Shown here: in pieces, positions 1 to 12,924 of the stretch | Position numbering within the stretch: the first letter of the stretch is position 1 | Layout: every line of letters starts with the position of its first letter | Source: Lithospermum erythrorhizon | Lineage: Eukaryota; Streptophyta; Magnoliopsida; Boraginales; Boraginaceae | NCBI GenBank assembly: GCA_019722365.1 | Contig: JADFUC010000042.1 | Coordinates: 186,001 to 250,000, forward strand | Direction of reading: 5' to 3' | DNA: 64,000 bases | The notes under the pieces: generated by a model | Database searches by the model: none | Told to the model about the DNA's origin: nothing | Seen by the model: the letters and a program-made list of their open reading frames with translations, nothing else | Translations under genes and position numbers: made by a program

Positions 1-720
1 CGGTTGAGAATTTATGTTGTTTTACTCGCTTTGATTATGTGATAAGATTCCTCCGGGTATAACATGTGGAATGAAGTTGAGTCTCTAAATGTGTGTATGT
101 TGGATGATGATTATTTTGTCAGCGATGCCTTTGATAATTATATATTCCTTTATTGTACATATATTCCATAATGTTATCGCCCATCTATATATTTTACTTT
201 ATGTAAATTTTTGGCCTGATGTGGATAAGTTACCATCCTGTGATTCGCTTCCACTCAGTTCTGCCGAGCTTACCCCCTTCCCACCTCCTGTGACGGACAG
301 CCATTCGAGAAGCTGCAAGGTTTTAGTGTTCATTGGCTCGACTCTAAAGTAGACGAGCAATAGATCCTCGCACATTTTTTTCTATTATTTTGATGTACTC
401 CGCTTTTCATATTTTGTTTTGATGTTGAAAAATTGTAAACTCCTATTTTGTGGAGTATTTCAGACTTGCATGTGATGGATTTTTACTTTGGTTCGATTAA
501 AGACGCTAATGCATGGTTAAACTCCGTATTAAAACATTTTGAACTTTTGGAAACTATTTCACTTTTATCAAACTATCAGGTTTTATTGGTTATCAAACAG
601 GTGATTTTTGTGTCAACCATCGTATTTCTGTATACAAAGGATAACGACTCCAACCTCGAGGGCGCATCACTCTCGAGTATGGTCGTTACAAATATATTAA
701 TTTATGTTTAACCGAACATT

Positions 721-939
721 TGAGTTAATATATAGATTATGAGCTTAACTCTAGTAAGCCATCATAACCCATAATCTCAATCGAAGTTACCTAATATATT
801 AATTGTCCAACACCAATATATATATCTCGAACTTATAATTATTATTATTATTAAATGTAATAATCTCTGTTGTACAATCTAATCTTGTTCAACGAAAGCA
901 TATATTTTATGAGATTTTTAACATCTCATATTTCCAACA
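721..939 (-). mobile_element. LTR end of a degenerate minus-strand retroelement
   Basis: Read on the minus strand, a boundary TGTTGGAAAT lies at 939 and is preceded by purine-rich sequence (revcomp of 940-958). This is the same layout as the better-preserved LTR ending at 15607, so I read it as the upstream edge of a 3' LTR with its polypurine tract. The other LTR end is not resolved and may lie beyond the window start. Low complexity (AT-rich, an ATT run at 840-853) fits LTR DNA. No coding frame is seen in 1-939. Confidence 0.35.
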
Positions 940-3395
940 CCTCACATTGTCCTCGATGATTATTTGTAAAGCGATTATTTACTAATCGACATCCGCTAAC
1001 GATCCGCACACCCATTTCCAACAAATTAAGTTGGGCGTAATATTGAAGCCACCAAACTCGTGATTCTGGGTGGCTTTCTGCGGTACGGTGACGTGTGATC
1101 CGCCTAGCACCGGTGCTGGCCACCAATCATCATCGCCTCCAAGAGACCCAAAATCTAGACCATTATATCCTGCTGGTTCAATTCCATCTTTGGTGTACAA
1201 GATTTCACAACTGCATTTGTAGTATGCTACGTAACTCAAGTCTTTGGCAATCCTCCTATTACGAAGACGCTTAGACAGGTCAAAGCATATTACCCTATAA
1301 AGTGAAACCGATCAATGAACAAGAATCGCCATTTAACATAAGTTCTATGAGAAACTTCTTATACACGTATACAACCTTCTAAGTTCTCATGGCGGTCAAT
1401 GTCCAAGATCACGGTTGGAAACCATTTTACACTTTATACCTATGTGATTGACTAGAGTTCGTTCTCCCTTTCCGATCCAACAAACGGGATCGACAATCAA
1501 CCCATACTAACCAACGGTATTCACATCTCCAATAGTGAATACCGACAGTGACCACAATATCGCCGCTTTCTAGGCTTGATAGTCGATTTTGTTTGCCCTT
1601 TAAACTCCAAATCTATATCTCTCTAGAAAATTTTATATTGAAAAATGAAATAAATTTCATTACTCATAGCAACGATGCATACACATTATATATAATAAAG
1701 ATACGTAATGAGATCATAGTTTGAAAACAAATATATAAGCATATTGACTTTGAAACTTAAAATTCAATCATTGTCTTACAATCATTTATGACATATATAA
1801 AGAAAAAATAGCTCCCACTAAGTGACCAAGACCACTCAAGCATGTCCCAAGACCAAGATTCATACAGCGCTTGTCATGTTAGCTTTGAGATGTGCCAAGC
1901 CGGTTATGATCCTACATTATCACCGGCCGAACCTTACATATCTTAACATCTCCTTTATCGGTTATTCCTAATAAGATGACCGGGTACCAAGTTCACCTAC
2001 GAAATTCTTGATCCAAAGAAAGCCTTCTTCAGCTAAGCCGCAGAAATGTACTCCCGCTCGTTGTTGAGTCGTACGTTGTCTTCATGGTTACCGCACTGCC
2101 ACTGCTCAGCAAGAATATGATAAATCAAATTGAGATCACTATCGCCTCTATCGGGTTTAAAAACTAGTGTGTAATCCTCTACTAATAACTCACATCCTCA
2201 CCATGTATGAATATTTTAGTCCGTCAGAAGTACTTAAGTATGGTTTTGCCAGTAGTCCAAAGGATTTTCACTCGGGACATGATCGGTAATGGCTTAAGGC
2301 ACTTAGAGCCGCATTTATAGGTCTATAGACGGTACATAACATGGCATACATGATGGATCATATGACTGATGCATAAGGAACATCACTTATCCTTTTCTCT
2401 TCACCCTCAAGCTTGTGGGACAATCTGAATGGGAGTAACGTGCCATGTCTCATGGGAGGTTTTCTTATTGAATTATCCATTTTAAATCTTTTTCAACACC
2501 TTATCAATATAAGTGCTGGGCTTAATCCAATAAGCCTTTTAGATCGATCTCTATAGTATTATCATAGAACTGTATCAGTAATTAAAATTACTATTATTGA
2601 ACACTTAATTTTAGTAATCCCGCTTAACTAAACTAGTAATTGAATTATTACAACAATTTGTTTTTAACGGGGCATAATTATTGAAACTAATATTCATTGA
2701 TTTCAATGATCCTACATGACTAAGAATCAAATCAAGTAAAGACACACACATTTCAAATCATAATCACATAGTAAAGCGCACTATCACCAATCATGACTAT
2801 CATGACTCTTGGCGTCACTAAAGTTCATCTTAGATTGCAATGGGTCCAAGTCTTGCACTTGGAAATCACCATTCAAGTAACCAAGTATACCGACATAGAG
2901 TCGGGTTGGATGTTTATAGCCCAAGTCCTGCACTTTGGGAAGCATATAAACACCTATCGAAAGAGCGCCCATATGATACTTACCAATCCTAAGAGGTCTC
3001 ACATTACAAACGTAGACTCAAATCCAACTTTAGAGTCGGTATGACAATAATACTTTAATTTATGATGGGATTAGTTATTTTAACTAGTCTTGTAATCGCT
3101 AAGGATATATACACATATATAACATAAATTACAAGCATAAAATATAACACTAACAAAGACTCATGATATAACCTATAAAATCTAGACTAGTTCTAAACTA
3201 TGCCTAGTCTTCTAATGATCTCTATCATCTGCCTGGCTCCTCGGGTGGGTCTCCAATTTTTCAATTAATTATATTTATATTAAATAATAATAAATTAAAA
3301 TATCTCTACTCATTCATCTTAGGTAAAGATTAATCAAGCCGTATTTTCCAAAAATACATCTAAGTCATATCACTTATCTCTTTCTAATCCATTAT

Positions 3396-3488
<93 letters not shown>

Positions 3489-4380
3489 TGCATTTCTCAT
3501 TATCCAATAATAGTAATTTAAAGCATGTTATTATAATGGACAAGAACAATATTTTAAAGCACACAAATAATCTAAATAAATATATATGTCATTGTATATT
3601 CATCAAATGAAATATATAATTTAATTGCATAAGTGTAAAATATTCACTTAAACTATTTTAAGTGTTTTAACAATTAATATTAAATATTAGTATTTCTAAA
3701 AATACTATTTATCTAATTTATACTTTTAATAAAATTTAATTAATTAAATCTAATCTAATTAGAATTAATTAATTAATAGCTCCTATTTTAATTAAATATC
3801 AATTAAAATAAATCTATAATCAAATTAGGAACTATTAAAAGTATAAAATTAAATTATTTAAACTACCCAACTTGAAATTAATTGAAAATAATTTTAATTC
3901 ATATTGAAATATTAATTTGAGCAAAATCGGCTTTTAAAACAATTTAAAACCTAAAATAAAAAGTCAAACTAAATTTCAAAAGTGACGCTGACCCACGAAA
4001 TACTAAACCAGAGTTCATATCAAAGCCCAACAAAGTAGCCTACATCGGACTAACAAATAATCCGGCCCAAATTTTAACCACCCAAACAAATTTAGACGCC
4101 ACACTACACAACAAAACAACCGACGCCATGCCGACGTGGCAATTTTGGTCGATAGCTTCACGCTGCGACCTGCCGGCACGCCGACGCGGCAATCGGGTTG
4201 ACTCTGTCAAACCGAGTCAACTCGTAAAAGTCAACGAGTCAACTTGGGGTAATCACGACGCCACCAATGACATCATGTTGACTCGTAGGCGACGCCACCG
4301 GACGACGCCACTCCAAGACACAGACACCTGCACGCTCGAAATGACCGGGCTTAATCGACATTCGAACTCCGATATAAGTT
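940..4380 (-). mobile_element. Decayed interior of an LTR retroelement
   Basis: This stretch follows the LTR-like edge at 939 and has no sustained open frame on either strand. The longest frames are under 100 codons and resemble nothing I recognise. Around 4020-4330 the base composition changes to GC-richer sequence with repeated GTCAACTCG-like words. I assign it to the same element by position and by its similarity in texture to 15608-20700. No RT or integrase motif was found. Confidence 0.3.
3399..3486. repeat. (AT)n microsatellite
   Basis: An uninterrupted AT dinucleotide run of about 88 bases. The apparent Ile/Tyr-rich reading frame across it is an artefact of the repeat. Confidence 0.95.
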
Positions 4381-5150
4381 TTTACTCAAAAATTCATAAA
4401 AAAGTCGAAAAATATTTATGATTTAAAATACATTGATCGGGTTTGAAAAAAATTAACAATTAATCATATTTAATTATTTAGTTAGCATAGTTCTATAATC
4501 TGAATTAAAAATTATCTAAGTGCAATTCAAACATATAAAATTCAGATTCAATAATCATAAACGTTTTCATGCATTTAATTATGTAATTATAATTGTGACA
4601 TGACCATGATGCCACTTTTGATTTTTACTTGATTAAAATAATACCATAATCAACTAAAATCGTGATTCTATTTAATAATATAAAAAATAATAATATACAA
4701 GTGTGTACCTTTCTTCTCGTGAATTTGCAATGAATATATCTGAGTAATTGAACAATCAACATAGACGCTCATCAATCCACATCAACGAGCAAACGACTCT
4801 CTCCACGTAGCCTTTTACTTTAACTCTTAAAATATTAAATTCTGGGAAAGAGGTCAAAAATCCAAATGAATTTTCCTACCTACTAGTCGACTAGGGACGC
4901 ATGAGTAGAGAGTAATTCTCAACTTCAAAAAAGTTGGAAGAATTGGTACAAGTTTTTCTCAAGCCCAAAAGCCGTCTTTATATGTAGCTCAAAATCTCTA
5001 CTTTTAGCGCTTAAAAGAGATTGCGTATGAAACTCTTCCACCTCCTTAAGAAGAATATTCTAGAATTCTTCTAAAAAGAAGATTCTAGAACTCCACCATT
5101 CTTATCTCGGTTCTCGCGTGCCTCATGGGGTGATTTCCAACAATAGGAAT
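4380..5150. mobile_element. LTR-like segment with a related copy near 45150-45960
   Basis: The sequence shares ordered words with 45150-45960: an AACAATTAAT-ATATTTAATTATTT block, then a block with strings of AATAATAA followed by CTTTCTTCTCG-like text and AGAATATTCTAGAA-type inverted pieces. A third relative starts near 43770. The right edge TTTCCAACA at 5141-5149 resembles other LTR termini in the window. I infer related LTRs of old insertions; exact ends are not defined. Confidence 0.35.
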
Positions 5151-7071
5151 TTCGCCCCAATATTCTTATGGCCAGCTTATATTTTAAACCCGAAAATTAT
5201 AATTAAATTATACTGATTATTGTCATACAGAACCTACTTACTCTTATTAAATTCGTTTTAAAGATGTAAAAACATCACACGATCATCGGGGCGGATCTAG
5301 ATTATTGGTGATTCAAAATATACATTAAATTTTTTTAATTATTTTTTAACTATTAATAGAATATTTATAACAATTTTTTTATTATAAAATAAGAAAATGT
5401 TTAAAATTTAGGTATTGTTGCCTTAAATATATACCTCATTCTTTGAACCAAGTTATTTTCCCGCAAAAGCGAAACAAAATGTGCTAATGAACTAATCAAA
5501 CAAATTTATTGCTAGCAAAGGTTGAACCCAACACCTAAGAGCTTACCTATCAACTAGTTGTCCATATTTTTTGTGGTTCAAATGCCCTACCTTGAACCAT
5601 AATAACTATGTCCCGGACGATCGTGATTTGACGTCAAATGGTTGGCATTTGAGTATTATCCGACGAATAATGATTATGAACAAACATGTATTTTTTTTCG
5701 TTTTTCTAACTCCTTTTTTCCTTAAAAGATTAATTTTAATTTCCTTTCACTAGTTATATTTGACCAATTATTAGTATACAGAAAATGTCCTCTGAAAATA
5801 TCATTAACCCTTTTTTTCTAGAAAAATCAAATTAAAGCTCATTCATGGCAATACATCACCTCAACCCCACCCTTTAAAAAAATTTCTCATTTGATCACTT
5901 ATGCTTTTTTTGATGACGACACTGCCCACGATAGTAGACATACTGTATATGTGATAAAAACCGGTAATAGCCCATCGAGCTTAATATCTATAATTGAAAA
6001 TGATGTTCCAGCAATTAAAAATTACAAACGAACTGATTTATCAAAATTAGATGTTTCTATAAAAGTGATTAGGAAAAGGTAGAAATCCAAGTGCAGTAAT
6101 CAACTTTCTGTTGTTTTTACTTGTCATCCTAATACTATTTTTTATTTCTTTTTAATTATCATTATATATTCTCTGGGCATATTTAAGTATATTTTCATAT
6201 TGTTTCTCTAGATATTAAATGTCAATAACCCATTTTTTCTTGCTTAATTTAAATATTGCATAAGAATTCGGTATATTTTCAATGTTTTATTTTCTTATAA
6301 ATGAGGATATATAAATAAAAAATATATATTCCTTAATTATTGTACAAAAATATATATTCTCTTGCACTAATTTTTTATGTCATTAGCAACTAAAACTGGA
6401 ATAAATGATGGACTAACACGTCACAGTCGTCACTAACTTACTCATACATGTTTCAATTATTCACTAAAAATTCATGAAACTTTTGCAACCACCAAATTAA
6501 ACAACACTAATTTCCTAATCAATTGAAACTCACACATGTTCCAATTAAGACTGTTTACTTAATTACAAATCAAGGCTGGCTTATTAGATTGTTTATGTCC
6601 AAACGCAATCATTCTCATAAAGCAGACAAACAGGGACGGACCCCATATTCACATAAATATCTTACATTAAAATAAAATAATTTAGATGGTTAAATTTTTG
6701 TCTATTTTATAGAAGATTCCAAATTTAAAATTTGTCCCAATTAATTTTTTAGACTTTCTTCATTTCTATTTTCTTCAAAATTAATATTCATATTAAATTT
6801 TATATTTCAATTAATGAAATGAATATCGTATATTATATTAAAATCCTGAATCCATTTCTGCAGACAAATAATACATTTCACACCTTATACAGCTGTATTC
6901 CCACTAGTATGCAGTATCAATATCATTTTCTCATAAAAGCACAAACACACACGGGTTATCAACTTTGCCAATTACTATATTACTACTATAGTCATATGCA
7001 TCTTTCTTGATATTATTTCTCCCTTATTATTTCATGTTCCATTGTTTTTTTAGTGAACAAACTAAGAAAAA
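5151..7071. other. Intergenic stretch upstream of the subtilase
   Basis: There is no supportable gene here. Around 5288-5560 a block beginning GGGGCGGATCTAG and ending with a GTTGAACCCAACACC word has the look of a small non-autonomous element, but I could not find its termini. The last few hundred bases would hold the promoter and 5' UTR of the gene starting at 7072. A weak TATA-like CTATATTA lies near 6973. Confidence 0.4.
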
Positions 7072-9336
7072 ATGGAGTTTATCAAGAACCCAATTTTCAT
7101 TACTTTGGTGATTCTGGGTTTGTGCCACGTTGCGTTGGCTTCCGAAAAGAAGACCTATATTGTACACATGGTACAATCATCAATGCCTGCTAGTTTTGAG
7201 CACCATAATGAGTGGTTTGAGTCATCACTAAGATCTGTGTCAAGTTCAGCTGAGATGTTGTACACTTACTCCAATGCTTTGCATGGATTTTCCACCAGGC
7301 TTAGTGATGAGGAAGTTGATGAGCTCATGAATAAACCTGGAGTTTTGGGTGTGTTTCAAGAAATGAGATATGAATTGCATACAACTCGGACTCCTTCGTT
7401 TCTGGGTCTCGACAGGGCGGCTGAATTCTTCCCTGAATCGAATACAATCAGTGAAGTTATAGTGGGTGTTCTCGACACAGGAGTCTGGCCCGAAAGCAAG
7501 AGCTTTGATGATACCGGAATGGGTCCCATTCCGGTATCCTGGAAAGGGGAGTGTGAAACGGGCACCAATTTCACTGCTGCTGATTGTAACAGGAAGTTGA
7601 TTGGTGCCCGTTTCTTTGCTAAGGGATATGAGGCAACTTTGGGGCCTGTGGATGAGTCCAGGGAGTCAAGATCTCCCCGGGATGACGATGGGCACGGGAC
7701 CCACACATCATCCACGGCAGCTGGGTCAGTTGTTTCCGGGGCGAGCCTGCTGGGGTACGCCCCAGGATCGGCCCGTGGGATGGCCCCACGGGCCAGAGTG
7801 GCGGTTTATAAAGTGTGCTGGCAAGGAGGATGCTTTAGCTCCGACATACTAGCCGCCTTGGAAAAGGCGATAACCGACGGGGTTCACGTCTTGTCCCTTT
7901 CACTAGGAGGTGGCATGTCGGATTACTATAGGGACAGTGTGGCAATTGGGGCATTTGCTGCAATGGAGAAGGGTATTTTGGTCTCTTGTTCTGCTGGGAA
8001 CGCGGGGCCAAGTTCCTACAGTTTGTCGAACGTGGCCCCGTGGATCACCACTGTTGGTGCAGGCACATTGGACAGGGATTTCCCTGCATCCGCTAGCCTC
8101 GGAAATGGGAAAAACATATCCGGAGTTTCCCTTTTCCGAGGAGAAGGATTGCCTAATCAATTGATTCCCTTTGTCTATGCTGGAAATGTAAGCAACATCA
8201 CCAATGGGAATCTTTGCACAATGGGTTCCTTGATTCCGGAAAAAGTGAAGGGTAAAGTTGTGTTATGTGACCGTGGGATAAATGCTAGAGTCCAAAAGGG
8301 TTCAGTGGTGAAAGAAGCTGGTGGTATTGGGATGGTTTTGGCGAACACCGCCTCGAACGGGGAAGAGTTGGTCGCGGATGCTCATTTGCTTCCAGCTACA
8401 GCCGTAGGAGAAAAATCAGGAGATTTAATCAGGAAATATATATTATCAGACAATGATCCAAAGGTCACAATATTTTTCGAGGGGACAAAGGTCGGAATCG
8501 AACCTTCCCCTGTAGTTGCTGCATTTAGCTCAAGAGGTCCGAATTCAATCACCCCGGAGATATTAAAACCGGATCTAATAGCTCCGGGTGTCAATATATT
8601 AGCCGGTTGGACTGGTTCCGAAGGTCCAACCGGGTTACCGGAGGATTCTAGGCGTGTGGGGTTCAACATCATATCCGGAACATCCATGTCCTGTCCACAC
8701 GTGAGTGGCTTAGCTGCATTGCTCAAAGGCGCCCACCCGGATTGGAGCCCGGCTGCAATCCGGTCGGCTCTAATGACATCGGCTTATACAGTCTACAAAA
8801 ATGGCGGACAATTGCAAGATATTGCTACGGGGAAGCCCTCTACGGCGTTTGATCATGGTGCTGGGCACGTGAACCCCGTTGCAGCCCTTGATCCAGGCCT
8901 TGTTTATGATCTTAATGTTGATAATTATCTTGATTTCCTATGTGCATTGAATTATTCATCACCCCAAATTAGTGGTCTTGCAAGAAGGAATTTCACATGT
9001 GATCCCAAGAAGACATACAGCGTAAACGATCTTAATTACCCGTCGTTTGCTGTTAATCTTGAGGGACAAACGGGCAGCTCGGTTAAGTACACTCGAACGT
9101 TGACTAACGTTGGATCTGCCGGGAGTTATAAGGTTTCGATCATGGTTCCGAGCGAGACTGTAAAGATTACAGTGGAGCCAGAGTTGTTGAGTTTTAGTGA
9201 ATCCAATGAGAAGAAATCTTATTCAGTGACATTTACTACAACTTCAAAGGCAATAAGTCAAAATGTGTTTGGAAGAATTGAATGGTTAGATGGGAAACAT
9301 GTTGTTGGAAGTCCAGTAGCAATTAGTTGGAATTAG
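7072..9336 (+). CDS. Subtilisin-like serine protease, SBT1.7/ARA12 type
   Basis: An intact intronless 754-residue preproprotein, close to the roughly 757 residues of Arabidopsis SBT1.7. The order is: an N-terminal signal peptide (about residues 1-23, LVILGLCHVALAS then Glu), an inhibitor I9 propeptide (about 28-103), and a mature start at the conserved TTRTPSFLGL (Thr104/Thr105). The peptidase S8 domain follows, with a PA insertion around 345-460, and the C-terminal Fn3-like domain is at about 650-750. Catalytic residues visible are Asp135 (VLDTGVWPES), His208 (DGHGTHT), the oxyanion Asn310 (SAGNAGPS) and Ser538 (SGTSMSCPH). Relatives are secreted to the cell wall; SBT1.7 acts on pectin-modifying enzymes in seed-coat mucilage. 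Subfamily placement is from recall of motif text, and a closely related SBT1 is possible. The coding sequence is richer in GC than its flanks. It holds two strong inverted repeats at 7510-7538 and 7559-7610. Confidence 0.95.
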   Translation: MEFIKNPIFITLVILGLCHVALASEKKTYIVHMVQSSMPASFEHHNEWFESSLRSVSSSAEMLYTYSNALHGFSTRLSDEEVDELMNKPGVLGVFQEMRYELHTTRTPSFLGLDRAAEFFPESNTISEVIVGVLDTGVWPESKSFDDTGMGPIPVSWKGECETGTNFTAADCNRKLIGARFFAKGYEATLGPVDESRESRSPRDDDGHGTHTSSTAAGSVVSGASLLGYAPGSARGMAPRARVAVYKVCWQGGCFSSDILAALEKAITDGVHVLSLSLGGGMSDYYRDSVAIGAFAAMEKGILVSCSAGNAGPSSYSLSNVAPWITTVGAGTLDRDFPASASLGNGKNISGVSLFRGEGLPNQLIPFVYAGNVSNITNGNLCTMGSLIPEKVKGKVVLCDRGINARVQKGSVVKEAGGIGMVLANTASNGEELVADAHLLPATAVGEKSGDLIRKYILSDNDPKVTIFFEGTKVGIEPSPVVAAFSSRGPNSITPEILKPDLIAPGVNILAGWTGSEGPTGLPEDSRRVGFNIISGTSMSCPHVSGLAALLKGAHPDWSPAAIRSALMTSAYTVYKNGGQLQDIATGKPSTAFDHGAGHVNPVAALDPGLVYDLNVDNYLDFLCALNYSSPQISGLARRNFTCDPKKTYSVNDLNYPSFAVNLEGQTGSSVKYTRTLTNVGSAGSYKVSIMVPSETVKITVEPELLSFSESNEKKSYSVTFTTTSKAISQNVFGRIEWLDGKHVVGSPVAISWN
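7510..7538. repeat. Perfect 14-bp inverted repeat inside the subtilase
   Basis: GATACCGGAATGGG is followed by one T and then its exact reverse complement, a 29-base near-palindrome. It codes for the family-typical DTGMGPIPVS in the peptidase domain. Confidence 0.9.
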
Positions 9337-9520
9337 TTGGTGTTTTATTGACAATTTCTCATAATGTTAAATGTTTCAGTTTGTTTGTTTTCCAGCTTTG
9401 AAATTGTAGTCCTGTGGTTGATTTATGAGCTATGAAACATTAAGAAAGAAGAAATGATTTCTAGCTTATTGTAATTTGTACAGTCATAATTTCAGCTGCC
9501 AATGAAATGAATCAACGATC
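9337..9520 (+). other. Probable 3' UTR of the subtilase
   Basis: AT-rich sequence after the stop codon, with an AATGAAATGAATC context near 9503 that could serve for polyadenylation. The end is inferred only. Confidence 0.3.
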
Positions 9521-11960
9521 ACTTTATCTATTTCATTTTCCTCTTGCGTCTTGACATTTAATTTATGTATCACTTATAATGAATGTTTAAAGGCAACAGA
9601 TTGCTTATACGAAATTAATAATAATAATGGAGTATTTTCAAGGTTCCAAAGCATGAATTATATGCCAATAATAATAGTAATGGAGTATGAAGAAGGTTCC
9701 AAATCTGAATGATTATCATCACTCAAATTTGTGGCCAGTTAGATAATTGATGAAGGTTCCAAATATCAATGATATGCCTTATGGACATATATGGTTATCA
9801 TCAATAAAATCTGTGACCAGTTAAATGGGGAAGCAATGACTTTGTGGGGTCATTCAATTACGAAATACAGTGACAGAATAAAATAGTGTGCCATTGTCCA
9901 TTACAACATTATTATTATAACCATGATGGAAAAAGACAGTGGAAGAAGGTGACTATATGATTAGCATTTAGATAATCCAAATGGTTAATAATCCAACACG
10001 ACTTATATGATTGAGTATTGACGATAGGGACGAAGTATCATCGTAGTGTAATGGGGACCAATGGAGGCCATTGCATAAGTAGTCACCAAGTTGTAAAAAA
10101 AAATATCAAGACTTTGCTCTAAAGTTTGTAATGGTGTATATGGCCTGCTGAAGTTATATAAGATGGATATGCTCTTTTGTTAGCATGAACTGAATTATGA
10201 AAGACAAGTTCACTGAGCAACATTTATTTAGTTCCAAATGTCCGGTTCCTAATGATTGAATGGTTACAAATCTATTTCTGAGTCACCATAATGGTATGCT
10301 GAAGCCTCATCCACGTATGCCTTATAAAATATTATCTCTGAAAAATGAAAGGAAAAAAAAGTAATCCTCAAACTCACCGACGCATATGCCAACGTTGGTT
10401 CACAACCGGCCATGGACTCATGGTGATGTTTTGTCCCCCCCGGTGAATGTTAGTATTGGAAGAAACTTGTCGTGCAAAGAAAGCCGCTATGAATTAATCA
10501 CCACCATCAGTTTTTATAACTTATGAGGAGTACCGGAATGGCAGCGGCAGGCTCAATCATCGGACCACCACTGCTCGCAGTGTCCTACTGGGCTCAATGG
10601 CAATTTTGGGCCACTCCATCTCGCCCTTATCCAACAACCAAATGAAACCACATATAGCAGCCTAGTCCAATTTTCCCATCAACATGGTTGTCTGTCGGCT
10701 TCAAGAGATTCATTTAACGAATCTTGCTTATAACTCTTTAACGAAACATTTACTTAAAAGCAGATATGAACAACCTCTTTATATGTCAATGACCTCGATT
10801 ATTATTTCTTTTTTTTAATTTTTAATTTTTTTATATCCTCGATTATTATTTCAATTTGAGTTATAATTAATTAATCATGCTATTAAGATTGGAAATTATC
10901 ATAAAATCCATATCATTACTACCCAATTTATACCCCTTTGAAATTAAATAGTGTCTTCCATGTTCATCATATTATTAATAATCTAATATAACGTTTTCAT
11001 TGAACCTGGTCCCTTTGGTTTTGTTGTGAAAAAATTCAGGATGCAAACATCTATAGTGAGGTGTAAAAGTGTAGGCATCTATCCTCTACCAAATAAATTA
11101 TCTACAAATTTTGTTTTTTCTGCTTTTCATTTTTATAAAATTGTTCATTTTTATAAAATTGTCATTCAGACCATCGTAAAACAAGTGTTATGAGATCCTT
11201 AAATAAAAATAAAATCATTTCATGCAATAACATAGGAGTGATTTTATTTTATTTTTTTAATAATTATTGTTTATTGGGAGAATAAATTAAATTATCATTT
11301 TATGATTCATTATCATATAATATATCACCTTTTGATTTTTTTTCACAGTGATATTTGGACTTCCGTTGCTTTGAGTTTTGATAGTCATTGTTATTGTGTT
11401 TTATTTCTTGATGATTATATTAATTTTTGTGGACATGTCCTCTTACTAGGAAATCTCAAGTATTGTACGTATTTCAAAGTTTTTGTAATCACTTTCAAAC
11501 ATATTTTCTCTATCAATTAAATGCTTTTAGTGTGATAATTAAAAAGAATACAATGTAATAATTTTCATTATTTTTGTAGTTCCACAAGAAATCATTTTCA
11601 TTTTTTATGTCCTCACATATCTCCTCAAAACGTAAAGATGGAAAAATATGCACTATTAATATTTTTATTTGAACTCTTTTATCGCATACTTCTTTTATCA
11701 CTAAAATTTTTATACCATGCTTGAGAAGTGACCACTTACATATTTAATATCGTACCTACTAAAAAATTCTGATTTTCACCCGACAAAAATTATTTATCAT
11801 TATAACCCTCCTCTTATTTTCATCCACATTTTTAGTTGTTTATGTTATCCCAATTCTTTCCATATCAATTGTTATATATAAAAGATGAATCACAGAGAAG
11901 ACGCTGCCTATACATTAAACTCATGTTCTCACTCAAGCTGCAGCGAGGAACAGTGTTCAC
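9521..11960. other. Intergenic, no gene supported
   Basis: Between 9590 and 9830 short related pieces recur (AAGGTTCCAAAT, TGGTTATCATCA, TGACCAGTTA). A 40-codon ORF at 10523-10645 (+), Trp-rich and starting MRSTGMAAAG, has no recognisable family and no supporting context. The rest is AT-rich non-coding sequence. Confidence 0.4.
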
Positions 11961-11964
11961 CTTT

Positions 11965-12873
11965 TTTTTTAACTCGATAAATTAATACTTGATTATTTAA
12001 TAAACTCTAAAAAATAATATTTTTGGCCGGTCTCGACTCGGGAATAGGGTGCTAAATTAATAATTGCGGATTTTTCTTTCGCTCCTTTTTTTTTCAATTA
12101 TCAACTACTATAAAACTCGATAAATTAATACTGATTATTTAATAAACTCTAAGCGCTCCTACCGAACTCGATAAATTAATATTCGACATTATTGAATAAA
12201 CCCTCTAAGATAATATTTTTTTGTCTCATTCCGACTAGTGGATAAATTAATACTTTATTATTTAATAAACTCCCTAATATTATATTTCTTGGCCGGTTTC
12301 GACTGAAAGCATGTGCAAGGCTAAATTAATAATTTGTGCTTGTTTCGATTCCCTTTTTTTTGGGCAACTATCAGCTATAGTAGATACTCTATTATTTGAT
12401 AAACTCTCTAAGATAATATTTTTTGGCACATCCCTACTGGAAAAATTGAATCGCGTCAATTGCACGAACGGTCCATACGGTTATTGTTCATCTCACGCTC
12501 CATGCTACTTTATTTGGCTTTTTAAAACTCAATAAATTAATAATACTGATTATTTAATATCTCCAAGATACCGACTTCGAGATATGGTGCCAAATTAATA
12601 ATTCGTGCTTTTTTGTTCCTTTTTAATTTTTTTTTTTTGCAATTATCAATCCTCATCGTATAAACTCTCTAAATTAATACTCGATCCTTTTACTAAACTC
12701 TCTCTCGATAATATGTTTGGTTAGTCAAGACTCGTAAGGTGTTTCGTTTATTTTTTGGTTCTGGACTAGGGATAAAAAGCTCCATTATTTAATAAACTCT
12801 AACATAATATTTTTTGGTCGGTCCCACTCCTAGGCGCTAAATTAATAATACGTCATTTTCTTTCATTCATTTT

Positions 12874-12924
<51 letters not shown>

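Noticed and set aside
3370..3564. Ile/Tyr-repeat protein frame
   Set aside because: Produced only by the (AT)n microsatellite.
4128..4421. 97-codon frame in GC-richer sequence
   Set aside because: Not recognisable, and its position in a decayed retroelement makes chance more likely.
5519..5545. GTTGAACCCAACACC as a tRNA T-arm
   Set aside because: No cloverleaf or A/B boxes at the right spacing. It is more like the tail of a repeat element.
7356..7715. 119-codon minus-strand frame inside the subtilase
   Set aside because: A shadow of the real gene. Its protein-like decapeptide is explained by the palindrome at 7510-7538.
10523..10645. 40-codon Trp-rich ORF
   Set aside because: No family, no promoter or splice context. 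Too short to support as a gene.
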